Origin: Pleurotus ostreatus/Saccharomyces cerevisiae fusant
Taxonomy: Eukaryota; Opisthokonta
DNA length: 64,000 nt
Reading direction: 5' to 3'
Assembly (NCBI GenBank): GCA_024196135.1
Contig: JAMQCK010000007.1
Location: 186,001-250,000, forward strand
Shown here one piece after another: positions 1 to 12,846 of the stretch. Each line of letters begins with the position of its first letter. Position 1 is the stretch's first letter. Made by a program: the position numbers and the translations under genes. Below the pieces are notes generated by a model that made no database searches, was not told the origin of the DNA, and saw only the letters and a list, made by a program, of their open reading frames with translations.

Positions 1-2254
1 CGGGACAGCACCGTCTCGGCGTTCTCGCTAACCGCCTACGGTGTCAACGATGCGCCTTATAAGCGCGACAGCGCGTACTCGAACGACCCGTACTCAAGCG
101 GCCGGGAGGGCAAGTCGCCCGCAGACCGCTCACCCGCGTCTAGTTCCGCGCACGAGCTGCCAACCGCAAGGCCAAGGCGCGGCGCGAGTCCGTTCGAGTC
201 CTTGAGGCGGTCGATACACTCGATGCAGAGCGAGTCGGACAACCCGTATGGGGGGATCCATCCGGACGACGAGAAACTGTTCGCGGAGATGGAGCAGATG
301 CTTGAGGGGCAGGTCAGCGACCCGGAGGAGGGCGACAGCAAGAGCCGAGGCAAGGCGCCCGACGCGTTCGCCGTCGAGGTCGTACGGAGCGATGACGAGG
401 GGGAGGAGCCCTTCGACGACGAGGTGGTCGAATCGGACGAGGACAGCGACAGCTCCATCGACCTGCGGACACCGCTTTCGTCAGTCTTTATGCTTTTATA
501 TTTGGCGCGGCTGCGCCGAGAAGTCGCCTGCTGACAATGAATCACAGGAAATTGATGCTTCGCGACGGTGTGCTGTCGCCGAATTCGAAGGTTCTTCAAC
601 AGCAGGAGGAGGACCTGTTGGGCTCGCATGGCCGGGGCAGTGTTATGAGCTTTACTAGTGGTGAGCTGGGCCCGTTTATGAAAGGGTCGCGTGCTAAATG
701 AACGTCCTCAGCGATCTCGACGTCGTCGATCCTGAAGGATACGCGGGATACTCCGTCGCGTCGCGTTCGTCATCGCGACGGGAAGCTGTTGCGAGGAGGC
801 CTTGGGCTGACGACGGGGCTTGGGTGGAGTGATAGTGAAGATGAGGACGCGCCTTCGCCGTTCACGAAGCGTGTTTCCTCGCTAGCGCTCAGCCGCTCGA
901 AGTCGGTGTCGAACTTGCGCTCGACGTCGACGTTGAGCCTTGGCGCCATCGAGGAGGATGTGCCATCCGCGAGGGAGATCATGTCCCGTAGCACGAGCAA
1001 GACGTCCTCCCTGCGAAGTATGCCCAGTATGCCCCTCTCGAAGTCGCTGAACTCGCTCTCGCGGATGTCATCGCGGTCGAGCGGGTACAGCGTCCGGCCG
1101 AACCACGGGCACGCGCACGGCGGGAGCACGCTGTTCGAGGACGACGAAGACGATGTGGATGGCGCGGACGAGTTTGGGCGCTCGAAGAGCTGGAAGACGA
1201 GGAGTCAGCCGACGACAAGAAGTCAGCCGCGCGAGTTGTATGCCATGCAGCCTAGTGAGGGCACACCCTCTAGCGACTCGACCGCGAGCATCTCGCTTCC
1301 TGATACGCCAGCCGACTATGAGGCGACGCCGACGTACACGGGTCACTCGTACAATCGGAACAAGGTACGTTTAGACTTATGTCCGGGCTAGGTGGGATGT
1401 ACTGACCGGCCATGCAGGACTTACCGAGGTTGCCGAGCATGGGGAGTCTCCGGAGGCAGGGCAGCACGGCCAGCGTCAGGCGCACGGTCTCGCAGAAGAG
1501 CGTGAAGAAGACGACGTCGATGGCCAGCATTCGTGACCGGAGTGTGTCGGAGACGAAGTCAAGACTGCCCGAGTCCCAGTCCTACTCGCGAGTATCAGAG
1601 TCGAGCTTACGAATGACTGAGCGCCAGTCGCGTATGCCGGAGTCTCAGTCGCGGTCGCGCATGCCAGAGCCCAAGGCGCGAACGCGGACGCCGGAGCCCA
1701 AGTCGCGGATACCAGAATCGAAGTCCCGTTCGTCGACGCCGGATTCCAAGTTGCGAAGGCCGAGCTTTGGCAGTGCGTCCTCTCGCTCACCATCTAATCT
1801 TCTCCCGCCCATTGACTGACCCCCTCCCGTAGGCAGCTCAATACCTGCGCCCCCGTCAACTTCTAAGGCGCCGCCACTCCCGACTCACCGCCCAATCGAG
1901 ATGACACGCAGCCCCCGGCCGCTGCAGCTGCCGACACGGCTCACCTCCGACCGCCCCGCAGTCCCAGTCCCGCGGGTTGCTCATTTGTCGCTGGAGGCGC
2001 CCGCTCAGTCGTACAGCGGGCTGCCGAGCCCCTCGGCGCGCATTTCCCCGCACAGTGGGCTGCCATCGCCGGCGTCGTCGAGCGGGCTTCCGTCGCCTCA
2101 TCCGATGGGGTCACCGCCGTCGCCTAACCCGCTGGGTCCGGATGGGAAGCCGAGGCCGCGCACGGGGACTGGGATGGTGTACAGGAGCTCTCGTGGTGGA
2201 GGCGCCTTGAGGACCCCGTCGCAGATGCACAAGCGGAGTGCGCCGCCTTTGTAG
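1..2254 (+). CDS. Ser/Arg-rich protein of unknown function, 3' part (5' end outside window)
   Basis: The reading frame is open from base 1 and runs through five exons: 1-479, 548-660, 712-1364, 1418-1772 and 1833-2254. That is 673 residues and a TAG stop, with every junction phase consistent. Introns are 51-68 nt with GTNNGT donors and CAG/TAG acceptors. The protein is low-complexity. It has acidic stretches (EDEDAPSP, DEVVESDEDSD), many SRS and SKS repeats, a run of about ten 'RxPE(S/P)KS' type repeats in exon 4, and a Pro/Ser/Gly-rich C-terminus (GLPSP repeated four times) ending in SAPPL. No catalytic domain is visible. The composition suggests a phosphorylated scaffold or cytoskeletal adaptor, but that is inference. 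I do not recognise the family. The start lies upstream of the window. Confidence 0.8.
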
Positions 2255-3614
2255 GCGCGCTGACGTTGTCGAGTTGGTCACCAATGGGGTGTCGATCGTC
2301 GAGGGTGAGCATCGATAGCCTTTTGTCTTGGTATCTTGGGGTTCGTGGGCGGAGGGTGGAAGGGAATGCATCATCATCTTGTTGTGGCTCTTATATGCTC
2401 TGCTGGCGAGGCTGTTTTGAATGCGCCGGTGCCTGTTTGACCGCCGTGCTTTTCTTGGGGTGCAAACAGCGCTTCCTCGGCCAGGCAGGGTTGATACAGA
2501 GCAGAGGGTTGACGTGTTCGCTACCCTACATGATCAGCAGATCTGTCCATCGACGAGCGTAATCACCCATCGACCAGCGTAGTGTCATGCAAGCATCTCA
2601 TCTCTCGAACTTTACTTCATCCTTCGTGGGCCTTCCGTTTCGTCTGTTCTGGATATCCCCATTCATCTGAAAGCTTGATACTTACGAGATGCCCGCAGAA
2701 GAACGGAATGGCCGCAGAAGACGTGATCAGCCCGCCAAGTCGCCGATGCGGTGCAGGTCTTTACGGCAGGTTTTCTGCAGCTTTACGACAAGCTTTCCGC
2801 GATGCTCGGTTGCCCGCTTCCCAGCCGCAACCTTCGGAAGCTTTACGGCTGCGTATCTCCCTCCCTTCCCGCTCTCCCAACCTCCCTCACCCGATCAATC
2901 AACCAAACAAACATGTTTATACCAATCGTTTCCCCCACACTCGTTTATACCTGTTCAAACACCCTGCACATCTGCACACTATCCCTTGCGATCCCCACCC
3001 TGTACTTTCTACTACTCTTTTCTCCATCTTTCTGTCTTTTCCCAGGTGGTGTGTATTTGTTGTGCTCCTTCCTCCCCTCTTTTTCCCTCCCCCCTCCCCG
3101 CGCAGACTACGTTACATATCTCTTGGTTTGTGGATATACCGGATGACTCGAAGAACATGCTCAGACTCTATCTTATACGCTCTATCTCTGTCTCTCACGT
3201 TACCCTCCGCCTCACGCTACCTTCCGCTTCGTTCTCCTCATGTCCCAGACGTTTGTTCAGTCCGGCTACTGTCTATGCGTCCTGATACGCTCGTTGAATA
3301 AGTGGAAAGTACCTATCCCTCTGGCAGTCTATTACTGAATAACCTAGCATGTACTTTGTTTATATACCATACTGCAGATGCGGCGCACGCATCTGGGTCT
3401 AGGAAGTAGTTCGTGTTTGAAGTTCGCCGCAAGAGATTCAAGTTTAGCGTGAATGGCGATACGACCTCGGGAGAGGTTGAAGTTCAACAACGCCACAAAG
3501 TTGGGCATGTGAGCGTGGGAAAGGTCGGCGCAGTGCCACGACGCGGTGGTCCTTCCCAAGTTCGGACTCGAATTCGGAACAAAGCCTCTTTCCCCTCCCC
3601 CATCCACCCTCGCC
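2255..3614. other. Intergenic region, pyrimidine-rich, no gene seen
   Basis: This is the 3' flank of the Ser-rich gene and the promoter side of PMT4. The stretch from about 2860 to 3300 is strongly C/T-rich on the + strand, so all three + frames stay open by chance. No splice-consistent or recognisable protein appears in it. Confidence 0.6.
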
Positions 3615-6442
3615 ATGGCTCAGCGAGTCAAACTGCGCCAGCGCATCCCCGACGAGCCGGAGGACGTTGTGTACAACCGCTTCCAAGACGATGAACACGT
3701 CCAAGATGTATTCCAGAACCCAGTGCGCAGTCTTGGCGAACGCGCGCGTCCATTGTTCGCTGAGACCCGTTTTTTGCAGAGGCGACGCAGCCACATCGAG
3801 CAGCTCCTGGACACACCGCAATCCAGTATTATAGTCATATCCGTCATCACCCTCCTCTCCCTCTTCTTGCGACTCTACAAGATCAGCAACCCGGACCAAG
3901 TTGTGTGCGTACCGCGTTCACGTCGCGTCGGCACGCGTTGTATTGACGTGTCTCCTCCCATCCAGCTTCGACGAAGTCCACTTCGGCAAGTTCGCCGCGT
4001 ACTACTTGCAAAGGTCCTATTACTTCGACGTGCATCCTCCATTTGCGAAACTCCTCTTTGGACTGGCGGGCTGGTTCGTGGGGTTCGACGGCAGCTTTGA
4101 GTTCGAGAATATTGGCGACAGCTACATTACGAACAATGTTCCCTACGTCGGTATGCGTATGCTGCCGGCGCTCCTCGGCACGGCGACGGTCCCCCTCGTG
4201 TACTTGATCATGAAGGAGTGCGGTCACTCGACGGTGGCGTCCGCGCTTTCGGCTGTCCTTGTTTGCTTCGGTGCGTTGCACGCGTACTTTCCCTTCATGT
4301 CGATGCTCATACGTTCCAGATAACGCCCACGTCGCGCAGAGCCGTCTCATCCTTCTTGACGCGACCCTAATCTTCTTCGTCACGGCTACCATGTACTGCT
4401 ACATCAAGTTCATGAAGCACCGCTATCTGTGCGTTACTATACCTCCCAAATACTCTCCTGCTAACAGTCTTGCAGTGAATTCACTCAGATGTGGTGGTTC
4501 TGGTTGATATCCACTGGCGTCATGATGGCCTGCGCATGGGGATCCAAGGTCAACGGCATCCTCTGTGTCGTCAGTGTAGGTATCGCTGTCCTCATAGACC
4601 TCTGGGATATCCTCGACGTCCGCAAGGAGGGGCACACCATGGTACGTGATTTGAATACTGCGTCGTATTCTTGTCCTGACATGCTATGTATAGGAATATT
4701 TCTGGAGGCACTTTGCGGCGCGTGCGCTGGGCTTTATCCTCGTCCCCTTCATCATCTACCTCTCGTTCTTCTGGGTTCACTTTAAGGTGCTCAAGAACAC
4801 CGGTCCTGGTGACTCGTTCATGAGCCCTGCATTCCAAGAGACGCTAGTTGGTAACGAGCTTCTGCTCAACAGCCAAGGTATGCTGTGCCCCGTTATGCTG
4901 CAAAGTATACGACGCTGACAACCTCCCAGAGATACGATATTACGACGTTGTCACGATCAAGCACAAGGACACGAAAGTCTTCCTGCACTCTCACGACGCG
5001 CACTACCCGCTGCGCTACGACGACGGACGTATCAGCAGCGCCGGGCAACAAGTCACCGGTTACGCGCACGCCGACGCGAACAACAACTGGCAAATCATCC
5101 CCACCAAGGCGCTCCCCGAGAAGGGCCGCGGCCGCATCGTGCGCAACGACGACCTCATCCAGCTGCGCCATGTCGAGACCGACACGCTCCTCCTCACCCA
5201 CGACGTCGCGTCGCCACTCATGCCGACAAACCAGGAGTTCACCACCGTGGCGAAGGATGATATCTCGCGGTACAACGACACGCTGTTCTACATGCAGTTG
5301 ATCGACGGGTACGACGACGAGGTGTGGAAGAGCAAGTCTGGGTACTTCAAGCTGGTGCATGCGCCGACGAAGGTGTCGCTGTGGACGTATCCGAACCAGC
5401 TGCCGGACTGGGCGTTCAAGCAGCAGGAGGTGAATGGGAACAAGATGGCGTCGGACCGGTCGGCGACGTGGTATGTGGATGAGATCGTTGCGGATGAGGG
5501 TGAGTTATTCTAGTTGTCTTCGTCCGCAATGGCCCGATGCTAATCACCTCTAACAGGCCAAGATGACCTCTACGACCGCCTCGGCGACAAGAAGCAGAAG
5601 GCGCCGAAGAAGATGAGCTTCATCCGGAAGTGGGCCGAGCTCCAGGGCCTGATGCTCGCGCACAACGCGGGCTTGACGCAGTCGCACCCCTACGCGAGCA
5701 GCCCCATTAACTGGCCGTTCCTGATTAGCGGAATCAGCTTCTGGACGGATGCGGAGACACAGCGCCAGATCTACCTCATTGGTAACCTTGTTGGGTGGTG
5801 GATCTGTGTCGTTGGCTTGTCAATTTTCGTTGGCATTCTGGGTGCGGACTTGCTGGCTCGCCGGAGAGCTGCGGATCCTATTCCGGATGGTGAGCTCTTC
5901 TCTCTTCTCTCTTCTTGTTCTCGAGGAGACCTAACGTCTAACCCACCCCCCCAGCCGTCCGCAACCGCCTCTGGAACTCGACCGGCTTCTTCCTCCTTTT
6001 CTGGGCCGTGCACTACTTCCCCTTCTTCCTCATGTCCCGCCAACTGTTTATCCACCACTATCTCCCCTCCCACCTCGCCTCTGCCCTCGTCGCCGGCTCC
6101 GTCTTCTCCTTCATCCTCTCCGAGACGATTAACTACCCCATCTCAATCCGTGGCCCGAGCACGCGCGCGCGGCCGTCGCAGTACGCGGATCTGGGGACGA
6201 AGGGGGTTGTGGGCTTGGGTGTGGTGACGGTGGCGATGATTGCCATGTTTGTGTTCTTGTCGCCGTTGACGTATGGGACGCCGGGGTGAGTGATGTCCTA
6301 GCGGTTGTATTGAGGTAATAGGTTGCTGACAATACTCTACAGATTGACCGGCGAGCAAGTGAACGCGCGGCGTTTGCTGAAGAGCTGGACGCTGCACTTT
6401 GCGGCGAAGCATATTGACGAGGTGCCCATACCGTTCGAGTAG
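3615..6442 (+). CDS. PMT4: Dolichyl-phosphate-mannose--protein mannosyltransferase, Pmt4 class
   Basis: Nine exons: 3615-3904, 3966-4270, 4320-4428, 4476-4641, 4694-4877, 4930-5499, 5557-5889, 5955-6285 and 6343-6442, giving 795 aa. The enzyme moves mannose from dolichol-phosphate-mannose to Ser/Thr of secretory proteins in the ER membrane. After a cytosolic N-terminus and a first membrane span comes the catalytic luminal loop, with FDEVHFGKF (Asp-Glu pair) and FDVHPPFAKLL around residues 98-125. More spans follow, then a luminal MIR region at about 350-530 (LHSHDAHYPL, GQQVTGYAH, LRHVETDTLLL, FKLVHAPT), then C-terminal spans containing ETINYPIS and a short cytosolic tail. Length is normal for the family. 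FENIGDSYI and the VHPPFAKLLF context fit the Pmt4/POMT1 branch better than Pmt1 or Pmt2. The start is the ATG before AQRVKLRQR and gives a typical N-terminus. Confidence 0.93.
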
Positions 6443-7296
6443 ACTACTGATGTACGCGGTATGAGATTGCTGATGTACGCGCCTCTTGAAAATGTACCAT
6501 GCTTTGGGATATACGCCATAATCAGTACGGTGAGGGCATCTGAAGCTTGTTGTTGAAAGCGAGGTCCAAGTGCAGAGAGCTCGGGCCAGATAGAGCGTAG
6601 GCTCTCATTCGGTGAGCTTTGCCCTTCAGCCGACTAAAGTTGTCGTTGCTGATTGACCTATAGATGGCCCTTGATCCACTACTGAGAGATCGGCAAGACG
6701 TTCTGACGGCGTCTTACTGCCCGAAAAGGAATGCTTTGAACGCAAGTGGCTTCTGTGTTTCAGTGTTTGCTCCGTCGGCTCAACTTGCGGATCATCCGGT
6801 GCCTATCTTGAGGCTATGCCCTCATTGTTCGAATACTGACTGACCCGCGATAGACGCCATGGCCCAACCATGGCCTTTACTTCTTCAGCGGCCGTTCTGC
6901 CGAAGCTGCGAACACGGGCGAAAGCAATCTTGCCTTAACCTCGCTCATCCAACCTTCACACAATACGACCTTCACCCACTAGTCCCGCCGCAGAGGCGGA
7001 CATCCCGACGATGGCCGCCCAGGCGCTCGCATCAGACCCACAGGCAATGGGCACCATGCGCTCCCCCGTGAATTGTATCATCTCGCGATCATCCCTCACC
7101 ATCCTCCCATCTTTTCCAACCCGATAAGCACCCTCAGGGCGGGCTATATGTAGCGAGGACGGAGCCGGGGGGAGCTCTGAGCGTCCCCTTCCTGCTCCCC
7201 ATCCCCTTCCCTTTCTCTCGCCTTCTTCCCCATCCTCTTTCCAGCTACGAAGACCTCCACTGCTGCATCTATTGTTGCTCCCGCGCCTGATCGACC
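6443..7296. other. Intergenic region, no gene seen
   Basis: The 3' flank of PMT4 and promoter of the transporter gene. The 100 nt just upstream of 7297 are CT-rich, as in many fungal core promoters. No splice-consistent coding sequence was seen on either strand. Confidence 0.5.
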
Positions 7297-9282
7297 ATGG
7301 ACGTACCAACGCTCACGAAGACGAAGACGACCGAGGCGGCAGTAGTGGAGACGCCCGTGGACGAGAAAGCACCTACGCCCGTCTCTGAGAAAGTCCCGAG
7401 CGTCACGGATCTGGAGTCTTCGGGGACTGATGAGGAGGATTGGACGTACCCGGATGGAGGATGGCGAGCTTGGGGTGCGTTTCGTCTGCTATTGAGTGCA
7501 ATCCAGGTGCTGATCTTGCGACGCTACTATCATCTTGCGACGCTACTATGACCTTGCAATGCCACTACAGGTGTCGCATTTGGCTGCTTTCTCTTGGGCG
7601 CGACTGGCCTAGGGTGGGGCTTTACATGGGGGATTTTCCAGAGCTACTACCAGGTGCACGTGTTCCCGAGCACGCCTGTCAGTGTGCTGGGGCTTGCAGG
7701 AGGATTGATGAGCTTTGTGCATTCTTTCGCTGCAATGCGTATCGCGAAAAGCTGATTCCTGATGCAGGCATGCATCATCGCGACGCTGTTCGCAGGCAGA
7801 TTAGGCGACAAATAGTCAGTCAACGGTCTTGTACTTGCCCTATAATTTTTCTAACATATCTGCGCTCAGTGGTTACCGCGTACGCTCTCCGTATCCTTCC
7901 ACCGATCTCCCTCACAAAACCACCATCCCAGCGCATGATTATCCTCAGCTGCTTCCTCACATGGGCCTTCATGTTCGGCTCTGCCTTCTGCACGACCCTT
8001 GTGCAGGTCTTCATCGTCCAATGCGCGGCCACAGGCGCCGCGATCGGGCTCGGAACGCCCATGTACATGGCCCTGCCCTCGCAGTGGTTCCTCAAGAAGC
8101 GCGGACTGGCTACCGGGATGGTCGGTGGTGGCACGGGGATTGGGAGCGCGGTGGCGACGCTGATTTTGAGGCAATTGTGCGTGTTCTTCTTCGCTACCGA
8201 TTCAAAATGGAGAGACTACTCGACGAGGGACTGCGAGCTGATTTGTCGTATGCACAGGATCACGACCGTCGGACACAAGAAGACGCTGATCATCTACTCG
8301 TTCATTCACGGCTTCTTCTACATCATCGCTTGCTTGCTCATCAGGGAGCGCCGTCCACCAGTCAGTCGCGCAGCCCGGGCAGCGCCGGCACAGAGCACGT
8401 TAGCGACGTTCAAGGCGTACTTGACGGACTTGCGCTTCTGGAGCTTTACGCGTGAGTCAAGCATGGATTCGTCTCCGTGAGATATCCGACACTTCTTTTA
8501 GTCTGCTTGATCGTGCTGAACTTCGGGTATCTGGTGCGTGTAATTGAGCTCTCCGCTGCTCATCATTGACTGGAGTGCTCCAATAGCTACCGGTGTACTA
8601 CGTGCCCCAGTATACTGCAGAGAAAGTACCGTCTCTAGACCCGAATTCGCTCACGACGGCGGTGCCAACGACGCTGCTGAACCTCGCGGGTGGGCTTGGT
8701 AGGGTACGTCTGCATCCTCGGTAACCTTTAACTTTTAATGGTCGACTAATCGCCCATATGGGCGTAGATCTTCGTCGGCTGGGCAGCGGACGTCTTCGGC
8801 ACCTTCAATGTCTTCTTCGTCAGCGTCTTCCTCGGCGGCGTCCTCCAGCTCGTCTGCTGGCTCTTTGCCGAGAACTTCGCCTCTATCATCGTCTTTGCCA
8901 TCGTCAGTACTTCCTCCTTTCCCACTCTTCCCCTACTCACCTTGCTTTCAGCTCTGGGGCATTTTCGCAGGCTGCTTCCTCACCCTCCTTCCCGTTATGT
9001 GCGCCGAGATGTGGGGCATCGACAATCTCGCGACGATGACCGGTATCATGATGCTCATGATTGCACCGGGTCAGCTCAGTGGTGGCGCGGTTGGGGGTGC
9101 CATCTTTGACGCGACGGGCGGTAGCTGGACAGCATTGATTGTGTATGGGGGAGTGATGATGACTGTTGGGTCGTTCTTCATTCTGCCTTGTGAGTGCTGT
9201 CTCTTTTACCTGTACGATTGAGATACTGACATGCTGTACAGTGCGCTTCAGCAAAAACAGGCGGATATTTGCCAAGGCATGA
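7297..9282 (+). CDS. MFS transporter, monocarboxylate porter (MCT/SLC16-like)
   Basis: Eleven exons: 7297-7474, 7571-7716, 7768-7814, 7870-7879, 7932-8176, 8258-8451, 8502-8533, 8587-8703, 8768-8902, 8952-9189 and 9242-9282, giving 460 aa. A charged cytosolic N-terminus of about 50 residues precedes PDGGWRAWGVAFG, the signature entry to span 1 in fungal MCT-like porters. GRLGDKYGYR is the conserved MFS loop between spans 2 and 3. ALPSQWFLKKRGLATG is the family's loop after span 4. The C-half carries GWAADVFG and MWGIDNLATMTG. It should move a carboxylate or related small solute by proton symport at the plasma membrane, and the substrate cannot be read from sequence. Exon 4 is only 10 nt and is needed to complete the GDKYGYR loop in frame. 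Intron 1 (7475-7570) contains a 21-bp near-repeat. Confidence 0.88.
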
Positions 9283-9736
9283 GTTGGGGATGTCCATCAC
9301 GACTATAGAGCCTTTGTCGGGCGCATGAACTGAAACGGAATACACAAAAGGAAAATATATAGCCACTATGCCCTATGAGAACTGAAAAGCCCTGCGAGCG
9401 ATTGAAGAACGCCTATAGAGTCTGGGAGAAATTCTCACCGTCGAAAAGGCGAACATGTTACCATCACGCCTGCACGTGATTCCCAAATTTCCCCAGATCG
9501 GAATCGGATGCATTTTGTTCGTTCCCCAGGTTCCCCCATCACCTTCACGGTTCCCTCATAACCCTCACGGTCCCTACGCCGGCACTCGGCCTTGGTTCTG
9601 CTTGCGGCACATAGACTTCATAGACGACTCTTAGACCAGAACTACCTGGACACCTTTCTCGACATAGACGACAACCCATAGACCGCCGCTTGCAGCTCCA
9701 AGGCCGACGCCTAAACAAAACCTACATAGCACCGAC
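9283..9736. other. Intergenic region, no gene seen
   Basis: Between the transporter stop and the F-box gene start. The stretch from about 9530 to 9720 has short C-rich and 'catagac' near-repeats (four copies near 9610-9680). No coding signal was seen. Confidence 0.4.
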
Positions 9737-11210
9737 ATGCATCAAGCCCTTCTCATCGACGAGATCTTGCGCGACATCTTCGAGGAATGCAGCAGGGGTA
9801 CGCTCAACGCTGCTGCTCGTACGTGTCGCGCGTGGACGGATCCTGCGCTCGATCAACTATGGCGCGTAACGCGCGGCATGAACGCCTTTCTTTCGCTTTT
9901 TCCTCAAGTCAGGCTCGAGGGGAAGCATAGGGTGCGTGTACTCATCCGCCCATACCGATCGCTGCTTATGCGAATCCTTTCGTCAGGTGCTCACTCGCCA
10001 GCCTACCGAGGCGGAGGTCGCCCGCGCAGCCACATACGCCCGCCGCATCCGCAAACTTGTGATGCTGCAGCCCTTCGTCAAGATTCCTGCGCTGTACAAT
10101 GCGGTGGACGGGATCTTTATGAACATCCGCGAGCTCAGGCTAGCAGCCTTCGCCGATAAGGACGCAGTCAACCTGTTCATAAACCCGGCTCTGAGGATGC
10201 TGGAATTGGACACGTCGCGCGGGACAGATCTTCAAGATGTCCTAGCGCTCCTCCCTGCGCGCTGCCCCGCCCTCGACAATCTCCGCATCAGAGGACCGAT
10301 AACAGAGGACTGCGATGTGGCGTTGCGATCCCTCTCCGGTTTGCGCACACTTTCGCTCAAGCTTGGCGCCTCCCTGCGTCCAGCGATCGTAGCATCGCTG
10401 TCGCGGCTGCCTCGCCTAGAGTTGCTCGAGCTGCTTGCGGAGCACTTGGATGCGGACGAGCTGCCCGTACCTACGTCTACCCTCTTCCCCACCTTACATG
10501 ACCTGCATCTCCGCGCGCACGCGCAAGTCGTAATCGCCTTCCTTGATCTCGTACCAAGGGACGCACTGCGCTCCCTGCGCGTAGACCTCGAAGACACATC
10601 CCTCTCCGCGCAGACCGCCCGTACCGTCTTCACCTCAGTTGCTGCCGCGGCTTCGAGCAGCCTTACGAACTTCACCCTCGAATGGCACCGCGACGGAGAG
10701 GGCGAGCTCACCGCGCACGCGCTCGCGCCGCTAGCTCGCCTGCAGCGTCTCCGCCGTCTGGTGCTCGACACCCGCGCGTCGCCGGACCTGACGGACGCGG
10801 AGCTTGATAAGCTTGCGCAATGCTGGCCGGACCTGGAAATGCTCGAGCTCGGCTCGGCGCCTCTCCCAGAGCGCGACGGACGCGCAGAGTGGGCCTGCCG
10901 TGGCACGCTGCGTTCGCTGACTGTGCTCGCCCGTGCTTGCCCAAGGCTGCGCGCATTGATGATGCCGATGGATCTGGGGAAGGGCGTGGAGGAAGAGGAA
11001 GGAGAGGCCGTGTCTCATGCATCGCTCGAGCGTCTGAGCCTCTGGTCGCCGTCGGTGTTCGACCCGAAGGTGGTGGCAGGGAAGCTGGGGGCTATGTTCC
11101 CTGCCCTCAAGATCGTAGACGGGTCGCCGGAGCATGAGAACCTGTGGGCTGAGGTCCATGAGGCGATGGGCTTGCCCTGCGCTCAGACCGTTATGGATGT
11201 TTGCATGTGA
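9737..11210 (+). CDS. F-box/LRR-type protein
   Basis: Two exons, 9737-9931 and 9987-11210, giving 472 aa. The N-terminus (LLIDEILRDIFEECSRG, then AARTCRAWTDPALDQLWR) is a typical Agaricomycete F-box: a Leu/Ile-rich helix, a Cys-x-x-W core and LW at the end. The remainder is Leu-rich with degenerate leucine-rich repeats (LRTLSLKLG, LELLELLAEHL, LRRLVLDTR, LEMLELGS). The F-box would bind Skp1 in an SCF ubiquitin ligase and the LRR part would choose the substrate; this is family knowledge and the target is unknown. The first ATG is used because it places the F-box directly at the N-terminus, as usual in these expanded families. A second F-box-like gene follows 177 bp downstream on the same strand. 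Confidence 0.82.
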
Positions 11211-11386
11211 GCTCGCCTAGACGGTCATTTGTACTCTGCATCACACTTAGACTATACTATACTCGCGTGTAATGGTAATTGTAATTTATGAACACTCAAG
11301 AATCCACGTGCTGCCCGCGTGAGCGCCGATGCTTCCGTCCCAGCGTTGTCGATGTTATCCTAGGCCTGCTCTTTCACTTCCCGAGC

Positions 11387-12846
11387 ATGAGTCTCCGAGT
11401 GCGTGTACCTCTCCGTAGCTGTGCGCCTGGCTTTGACGATCACAATAACAGCACACTAGGCGCCATCTATCGTTGGAGGAACGCCTCGAGCGTGCAGCGT
11501 CTGTCGCGAACCTCGCGATGCTGCGCACATACTCCGAGCCGTCCCACATTCAGATCCAGTCAATCAACTGGCTTACGTTCCTCTTGGAGTCTGAAGTCAG
11601 ATCTCTTCCCCCCGACGAATCCCTCACTCGCACGAAGATCTTCGCTCAGCTGGACATCAACCGTTCCATCCTCGCTCCCATCCGCCGCCTACCCGTCGAA
11701 CTCTTATCCCACATTGTCTACCTCGTAATGAAAAAATCCCCCCTGCGCACCGTGAACATTGCCGTGACTCTCTCGCGCGTCTGCATATCCTGGCGGAAAG
11801 TGGTGCGTGGGCATGCGGCGTTCTGGACGACAGTGGTCGTGGACACTCCAGGCGGCTTCGATGAGTACTGTGAGTTGTTCCTCCCTCTGACGAAGGGCAT
11901 GCCGCTCGATCTTCGATGCGATAACCGCGAGATCCTTGGGGACTTGTGGGATCGCATGACGCCGTATGCATCTCGCTGGCGCCGCATCACACTCGAGGCT
12001 CGCCTCAGCGTGCTGCCAGATCTCAAGGTCCTATACATGGAGGGACTCGAGCGTTTAGTCGTCTTTGCACACGACGCGCCTGTCTCTACGGAGCTCAGTG
12101 TGCTCGACTTTGTCGTCGCACCACGTCTTCGCCACATCGCGCTGACGCTTGACGAACTGCAGAGCGAGCGTCAAGTGCATGTTCCCATAACTCGGGAGCT
12201 CACTTCTCTAGTTATTGAGGCGATGTCCCCCTTCCCCGTCACCCGTGCTCTACCCCTGCTTCAAGCATGCGCGGATACGCTACAATCGCTCGTGCTAAAA
12301 GTCCACTACCCTTTGGAAGGTTCCGAAGGTTCATATCCGACGGACACATCCACTAACGTTTTCACCATGAAGGCTCTTGACTTTCTGACCCTTTGCGATT
12401 CTGCATGCGCACTGGCACTGCTCAATCACATCAATGCCCCACTTATCGACGAACTCATCCTCAGCAATGTACCGGCCTATGGCACGCACTCATTGCTGGG
12501 GTTCTTGACGCGAAGTCAGGCTGGACGTTGCTTGCAAGTACTGCGGGTCTATCAGGCGGCGGAGCGAGAGATGTCCTCATGGATGCCCTGCATCCAGATC
12601 CTGGACAGCCTCACACAATTACACTGCGACGAACTGCTATCGAACAAAGAGTTTCTGAAGCGTTTGGTACGCCAAGCTGATATGCCTGTGTTGCTGCCGT
12701 CGCTGGAAAATGTTGCCATCTGCCACATCTTTTGGAATCATCCGGAATTGCACGAGGTCATAAGCGAGATGTGCGGGTCGAGGGAAAAGGAAATAGTTGT
12801 GCGTGGCAAAAGGGCATGGGAGCTCCTGGGGTGGATCGAGGAGTGA
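11387..12846 (+). CDS. F-box-like protein
   Basis: Long exon 11452-12846. The preferred model adds a 12-nt first exon (11387-11398, MSLR) spliced over a GTGCGT...AACAG intron, giving 468 aa. An alternative start is the in-frame ATG at about 11518. The N-terminus is helical (LEERLERAASVANLAMLR, then SINWLTFLLESEV), followed by an F-box-like core, IRRLPVELLSHIVYLV and VCISWRKVVRGHAAFW. The rest resembles the poorly conserved leucine-rich C-half of fungal F-box proteins (LQSLVLKVHYPL, LIDELILSN). It is probably an SCF adaptor of unknown substrate. It lies in tandem with the previous F-box gene, but the two proteins are too different to call a recent duplication by eye. The start exon is the weakest part of the model. 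Confidence 0.75.

Noticed and set aside
2582..3301. Overlapping open frames on the + strand (up to 239 codons)
   Set aside because: All three frames are open because the strand is C/T-rich. The translations are low-complexity Ser/Pro/Leu with no splice structure or conserved motif.
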